From Sporosarcina sp. (GTDB lineage Bacteria; Bacillota; Bacilli; Bacillales_A; Planococcaceae): a stretch of DNA of 64,000 nt. The position numbers and the translations under genes are program-made. The notes beneath the pieces are model-generated. The model was not told the DNA's origin, did no database searches, and worked only from the letters and a program-made list of their open reading frames with translations. Each line of letters starts with the position of its first letter. Within the stretch, counting starts at the first letter, position 1. Where the stretch lies: positions 1-64,000 of the forward strand of contig NZ_JARICI010000050.1 of NCBI RefSeq assembly GCF_029257255.1. Direction: 5' to 3'. Shown here in pieces: positions 59,769 to 64,000 of this stretch.

Positions 59769-61307
59769 TCAGTTCATTTTCTTCCATGCCTTCTTTTGAA
59801 GTTTCAGAAGATAATCTTGCACTTCACGAATTCCAAATACAAAATACGTTGCGCTTAATGTAACTGAAAAAATTGCCACTCCAGTGAGAAATGTCAGCCA
59901 CTTGTAATCAAACACTAAGTACTTGCTTGAAAAGAATAGGACTATCGTGATAATGATCATCGGAGGAATAGCCCTAAAAAACTGAATTTCCTTTGTAAAT
60001 ATTCCCATCTTTAAATTGTACTTGTAATTTGCATAAATAACCAGCATGACAAAATTCAGAACTGCACTTATTAGTGTCCCCCAGGCTATCGCTTCTGCAC
60101 CTAAATTATCTACCAAAAGCATGATAACAGCAATATTGACACCAAACACATTAAACAAACTGAAAACAACCGGTGCTATCGAATCCCCTTTGGCATAGTA
60201 AAAACGCGTAATGTAAGTATTAGCTGCCAAGAAATACATAGAGAGAACGAAAATCGCTAAAACCGGCGATGTAATAGCAGTTGATTTATCATCAAAGTTT
60301 CCATATTGGAATATGACTTGGACGAGATTCGTTGAATAAAAATACGAAAAAATCGTCACAGGTACCAGCAATAGTAAGAGATAATGCAGTCCCTTAGAAT
60401 ATAGACTTTTAATTGAAGCTTGATCATGTGATGCTTCTTTCATACTCAATATCGGATAAATAACTGTCGTAACTGCAGTAATCAGAATCGCCTGAGGGAA
60501 CTGCATTAATTTTGACGCGTAGTTAACTGAAGCAATAGCTCCTTCCGACAACATGCCCGCAAAGAATCTTTGCAGCAGTGCATACAACTGAATAGTTGCA
60601 CCGCCAAGCATAATGGGCATAACCATAATCCATAGCTGTTTAGAAGAAAGACTTCTCTCAAATGTAATTCCGACAGGGAATGCTTTTAATCTGCGGTAAC
60701 CGATGATTAAGAAATACACCATCAGGACCGCACTCGCCAATGCACTGATTCCATATGCGATCGGTCCTACTATGTAAGACATCGCAACTGCAATTACCAG
60801 AAAGATAACATTATAAATCAATATGGCAAAGCTTGAGAGATGAAACTTCTCATGTACATTTAGCAATCCACTGTACCAGGAAGACAACACAAGGAAAATG
60901 GAAGACGGCATCATCCAATAATAAAGGTGTTTTGTAAGATTTATATCACCATCACTCATTCCTGATGTGATTTTCTCCTTATTAAAGAGCTCCATAATAG
61001 GATTTGTAAGCAACAGCATAACAATAGTCATTAGAAATACTGTTGTCAGTACTATTGTAAAAGACTGCTTTACAAAAAGCGCCTGGTTGGTTGTTTCTCT
61101 GTTATAAATGGAGATTACTGCGGTAGTAAAAGCACCTCCCATAACTAGATACAAAAAGTTTGGAATCATATACGCAGTAAAAATACTGTCAGCTATATAG
61201 CTGCTCCCGTACTGAAATCCAATAATCATTTCACGAAAGAAACCGAACAACCGGGCGACTACGTTAATAATCGCTACAGCCCCGACAATTTTGATGAATT
61301 TATTCAT
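59769..61307 (-). CDS. MurJ/MviN-like lipid flippase
   Basis: 512-aa membrane protein with about 14 helices of the MOP superfamily. N-terminal VVARLFGFFREMIIGFQYG and GAFTTAVISIYN fit the MurJ family motifs. It moves lipid-linked sugars across the membrane. It lies 132 bases after csaB on the same strand, so it may carry the secondary wall polymer precursor rather than lipid II; that is inference. Confidence 0.88.
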   Translation of the reverse strand: MNKFIKIVGAVAIINVVARLFGFFREMIIGFQYGSSYIADSIFTAYMIPNFLYLVMGGAFTTAVISIYNRETTNQALFVKQSFTIVLTTVFLMTIVMLLLTNPIMELFNKEKITSGMSDGDINLTKHLYYWMMPSSIFLVLSSWYSGLLNVHEKFHLSSFAILIYNVIFLVIAVAMSYIVGPIAYGISALASAVLMVYFLIIGYRRLKAFPVGITFERSLSSKQLWIMVMPIMLGGATIQLYALLQRFFAGMLSEGAIASVNYASKLMQFPQAILITAVTTVIYPILSMKEASHDQASIKSLYSKGLHYLLLLLVPVTIFSYFYSTNLVQVIFQYGNFDDKSTAITSPVLAIFVLSMYFLAANTYITRFYYAKGDSIAPVVFSLFNVFGVNIAVIMLLVDNLGAEAIAWGTLISAVLNFVMLVIYANYKYNLKMGIFTKEIQFFRAIPPMIIITIVLFFSSKYLVFDYKWLTFLTGVAIFSVTLSATYFVFGIREVQDYLLKLQKKAWKKMN

Positions 61308-61439
61308 AGGCCGATCCCACCTTTAATGGCCGTTTTCCAATCTTACAGGCATTTCCAATAGAAAATAGTGCTAGTTTATGCAGATCTTTCTTAAGCAGAA
61401 GAACGCTTCTAGACTGAGTAAATATAATGCATTGATCTT

Positions 61440-62585
61440 TCATTGGCGTTTCACAGCCTTTTTAATCAACTTTTGTCCTACAATAGCTTCTCGATGGATA
61501 TATTTAGCTATTTGTTTCGTTTCCGCTATAGTTTCCTGCCAATTACATTTCACTTTTTCCACTACACGTGATAAAGAATGTTCATCGTTTGCCAAATCAT
61601 TAATATTTACACACCGGTCTGAAGCACCTACAAATGACATGAAATCTTTAACTTTCGTGTGATAGGAAACAGCAATAATAGGCGTTTCTGAATTAGTGGC
61701 TAAAATTAAAGAATGCAGCCGGGTGCCTATGATTAAATCAAGTCCTCCTGTAACTTCCATGATGCGTTCAGGCACAAGATTCTCTTCTATAATTGTCACA
61801 CGTTCCTTATGCACCATTTGTTTCCTTATATCTTTCGTAACGGTTACATCCTGGGGGAACTTCGTGGCAAAAAATGTAATATTAGCACCCTGGTCAGTTA
61901 TCACCTTGTCAAGATTCCGAGCCATACTCGCTGTATACACTTCATATTTTTCAATATCACCTTCTGGCCAGTAATTCGCATTGTAGTAAGGTACGGCAGA
62001 CACCCCAATATTTGTTGGTCGGTCTGGATAGGTTTGCCGTTGTGTTTTCAGTGTAAATGCAGGATCACCAATAACTTCAATATCTTTTTTCACACCGATT
62101 TTTTGTAGCAGCTTTTTAGATTCCGGATCTCTTACGGAAACGTTTTGTGCATAGCGTGTCATGATATTGATGCTGATTCTTCCTGTAATTGTATTTACCG
62201 GACCCGCACCGCACCCGTAAACTATATACGGCACATTACTCTGCTTAGCCATTAAAGCATATGTTAAAAATAAATGGGCTTCCCTTTTATAAAAGTCCAT
62301 CAATATGCCTCCACCGCCAATAATCAGAAGATCAAACTTTGTAACGTACTTCTTATTGTTTTTATATGTAGAAATGAACGTCTTATACAGATTGCTTTTT
62401 TTATAATATAAAGGGTAGCTGTGCACTCCATAACGCTCAGATGTTTGTTGTGTATTATTACTGAAGACCGTAATATTCTCATTCGTTACTGAAAACTCCT
62501 GTTTCACTTGCTGAAGAATACCGCTCAATATGGACTCATCGCCATTATTGTCGTTGCCATAGTTCCCCACAATCCCAATTCGCAT
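61440..62585 (-). CDS. csaB: Polysaccharide pyruvyl transferase CsaB
   Basis: 381-aa enzyme adding a pyruvate ketal to the secondary cell-wall polymer, making the ligand for SLH domains. Family marks are GIVGNYGNDNNGDESIL at the start, LLIIGGGGILMD near 88, YGCGAGPVNTITGR and the C-terminal IIGTRLHSLILATNSE with the key Arg/His. Cytoplasmic, GT-B-like fold. Neighbours are a flippase and an SLH glycosidase, the usual setting of csaB. Confidence 0.93.
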   Translation of the reverse strand: MRIGIVGNYGNDNNGDESILSGILQQVKQEFSVTNENITVFSNNTQQTSERYGVHSYPLYYKKSNLYKTFISTYKNNKKYVTKFDLLIIGGGGILMDFYKREAHLFLTYALMAKQSNVPYIVYGCGAGPVNTITGRISINIMTRYAQNVSVRDPESKKLLQKIGVKKDIEVIGDPAFTLKTQRQTYPDRPTNIGVSAVPYYNANYWPEGDIEKYEVYTASMARNLDKVITDQGANITFFATKFPQDVTVTKDIRKQMVHKERVTIIEENLVPERIMEVTGGLDLIIGTRLHSLILATNSETPIIAVSYHTKVKDFMSFVGASDRCVNINDLANDEHSLSRVVEKVKCNWQETIAETKQIAKYIHREAIVGQKLIKKAVKRQ

Positions 62586-62735
62586 TAAACTACATCCTTT
62601 TAATTTTAATACTGAAATTATACCATAATAAATTATTCTCTGGTCGTTTAAACAGAACTCTGTCTGTTCAATCTTTTAAGTAATCTTATTGTCTGCCCTG
62701 CAGCTTGTCATATATCTCAATACAGCTTTTGGTAA

Positions 62736-62772
62736 TAAAAAAGAAGAGAAGGCAAAAGCGGCCCTCTCTCCC
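62736..62772 (-). terminator. Terminator after the SLH glycosidase gene
   Basis: AGAGAAGGC/GCCCTCTCT stem with a G-T pair, followed by TTCTTTTTTA on the minus strand. Confidence 0.75.
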
Positions 62773-62778
62773 TTTCTA

Positions 62779-64000
62779 TCAAAGGTTTATCGCGCGATAT
62801 AAGAATACACTGAAATGCACCCGTGAAATTGGAATAGAAGGTTTATATATGCCGCCTTCATAACCTGTAGTTACATTATTGGCTGCTAAAGCCTGTACAT
62901 AATCATATGACCAGTCATCTTTAGGTACATCTATGAAGTTTTTGGAACTGACACCTTCCAGATTATAAGCAATCGCAATAACCTTTGCCATTTGTTTCCG
63001 TGTCAATGTTCCGCCAGGATCAAAGGTTGTTTTGTCTTTTCCACTCATAATTCCCGTACGAACCATCGCGGCAATTTCCTTGTAATAAGGATTTGAAGCA
63101 GGTACATCCTCGAATTGAAGCAAGTCCCCACCCGACAGATCCAATTTCAGAGCCCGGGCAATAATAACAGCCGCATGTGACCTTGTCAACGAGTTGTCAG
63201 GCTTGAATGTGTCGTCTAAATAACCCGTGATAACTTGCTGCTTAGTCAACGATTCAACTTCATTATAGTAGTGATAGTCTGCTGGTATATCTTTAAATAA
63301 AGAATGATTTTTCACTATTATACTCGCAGAAACGGTCTTAGCACCAAGCTTAGCAGTTACTTTACCTGAAGCTCCTGCTTTCTTCGCCGTAAACTTTCCG
63401 TCTTTTGTTACAGTGCCTATATTTCCCTCGACGGACCATGTCAGCTGTGAAGAATCATACACTACCGGTTTTCCTGCTCCGTCTTTTGCATCTATGGATA
63501 ATGCAATAGTCTCTCCAGCACTTAATTCTTTAGCTGCTGGAATAATGGCAAGACGTTCAGGAGCATCAACGATATTTACCGGGAATGATTGAACAGCTTT
63601 CCCATCGTAGTTAATATAAATTCTGTCTTCTCCGGGAGTTGTTGTCTTAAATCTTAATCCACTAGTATTTAATGTACCGTTTTGAGATGAGAGGTTAACC
63701 CTGGAAGCGTTGATCGGTAGCGGATTATTATTTTCATCCCATATATATTGTATTTTCACTCCGGAAGAAGCTCCGGCAAGCAATGTTGCGTAATTAGTAT
63801 CACTTGTATGCTTAATATGCTTAGGTGAACCCAGAGGAGCTGTGCTGACCGCCTGCAAAATATTAGAAACAAGACGCTGGTAATTTCCTGCGTTGGACGG
63901 TTTATTAGCAAGCCCTATATTATAACTGCCAAGTGTTCTTATCGCCATAGTTGTAGAGCCGCCTCCGTCTAAGTTAATGGCACGGTCCACTCCTAATTTC
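62779..64000 (-). CDS. SLH-domain phosphodiester glycosidase (NAGPA family), 5' end outside window
   Basis: C-terminal part of a larger secreted protein; the frame stays open past 64000. The first visible segment (VDRAINLDGGGSTTMAIR) is the end of a phosphodiester glycosidase/DUF2233 domain. A beta-sandwich linker region with Big-like character follows (about residues 90-230 of the visible part: SWSVEG-type, KFTAKKAGASGKVTA). Three SLH repeats end the protein (FKDIPADYHYYNEVES; FEDVPASNPYYKEIAA; FIDVPKDDWSYDYVQA). Surface-bound through CsaB-modified polymer; probably acts on wall phosphoglycans. Upstream of csaB on the same strand. Confidence 0.9.
   Translation of the reverse strand, partial: KLGVDRAINLDGGGSTTMAIRTLGSYNIGLANKPSNAGNYQRLVSNILQAVSTAPLGSPKHIKHTSDTNYATLLAGASSGVKIQYIWDENNNPLPINASRVNLSSQNGTLNTSGLRFKTTTPGEDRIYINYDGKAVQSFPVNIVDAPERLAIIPAAKELSAGETIALSIDAKDGAGKPVVYDSSQLTWSVEGNIGTVTKDGKFTAKKAGASGKVTAKLGAKTVSASIIVKNHSLFKDIPADYHYYNEVESLTKQQVITGYLDDTFKPDNSLTRSHAAVIIARALKLDLSGGDLLQFEDVPASNPYYKEIAAMVRTGIMSGKDKTTFDPGGTLTRKQMAKVIAIAYNLEGVSSKNFIDVPKDDWSYDYVQALAANNVTTGYEGGIYKPSIPISRVHFSVFLYRAINL

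Noticed and set aside
1-64000. tRNA, rRNA, prophage or complete insertion sequence
   Set aside because: No transposase, integrase, phage structural gene, or recognisable tRNA/rRNA sequence was seen in any gap.

Overview
The window looks like a low-to-mid GC Bacillota chromosome of the family Planococcaceae (Sporosarcina-like). This is inferred from Bacillus-type gene order and protein families, strong GGAGG ribosome sites, sigma-D promoters, and the combination of SLH-domain wall enzymes with SecA2/SlaP. No rRNA, tRNA, CRISPR array, prophage or intact IS was seen.

Region by region: 0.06-9.05 kb (minus strand) is the late flagellar/competence block in Bacillus subtilis order: degV, comFA, comFC, yvyF, flgM, flgN, flgK, flgL, a DUF6470 gene, fliW, csrA and flagellin. 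The flagellin is cut off just before its C-terminal D0 helix. 9.2-11.8 kb has an enoyl-CoA hydratase, a second flagellin with a divergent FliS-like gene, and a displaced comFB. 12.5-22.5 kb has aspartase, an S9 peptidase, an acyl-CoA ligase with a FadR-type operator, and a Bce-type two-component/ABC detoxification module. 22.5-31.5 kb has lipoate ligase, yhfH, the coproporphyrin heme genes hemEHY, a divergent heme oxygenase hmoB, an M20 amidohydrolase, comK overlapping a yhjD-like gene, and a lipoprotein. 32-37.2 kb has degU, degS, yvyE, an LCP ligase and tagO. In B. subtilis these sit next to degV-comF, so the ancestral block is split here by about 23 kb. 37.5-40.8 kb is secA2-slaP (accessory secretion/S-layer assembly). 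41-51 kb has wall hydrolases, nagB, a three-gene ba3-type oxidase including a 46-residue subunit IIa, a GAF-GGDEF-EAL protein, an SDR and a SulP transporter. 51-64 kb has a glycosyltransferase, two SLH-containing wall hydrolases, an aminotransferase, isocitrate lyase with a divergent LytTR regulator, a lipid flippase, csaB (wall-polymer pyruvylation) and an SLH phosphodiester glycosidase that runs off the window.

The functional theme is cell envelope and motility. SLH proteins need CsaB-modified wall polymer, SecA2/SlaP supports S-layer export, and TagO and LCP make and attach wall polymers. DegSU, ComK, ComF, CsrA/FliW and FlgM tie motility to competence.

The least explained signals are non-coding. 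(1) Arrays with an exact 21-bp period occur in several gaps between convergent genes (9975-10121, 35941-36046, 40858-40920, weakly 24019-24060). (2) A family of about 105-230 bp palindromic intergenic repeats has five copies, some with paired inverted modules. Base changes on one arm are matched on the other, and all copies sit between a minus-strand gene start and the end of the upstream minus-strand gene. (3) Several long perfect palindromes lie in divergent promoter regions.
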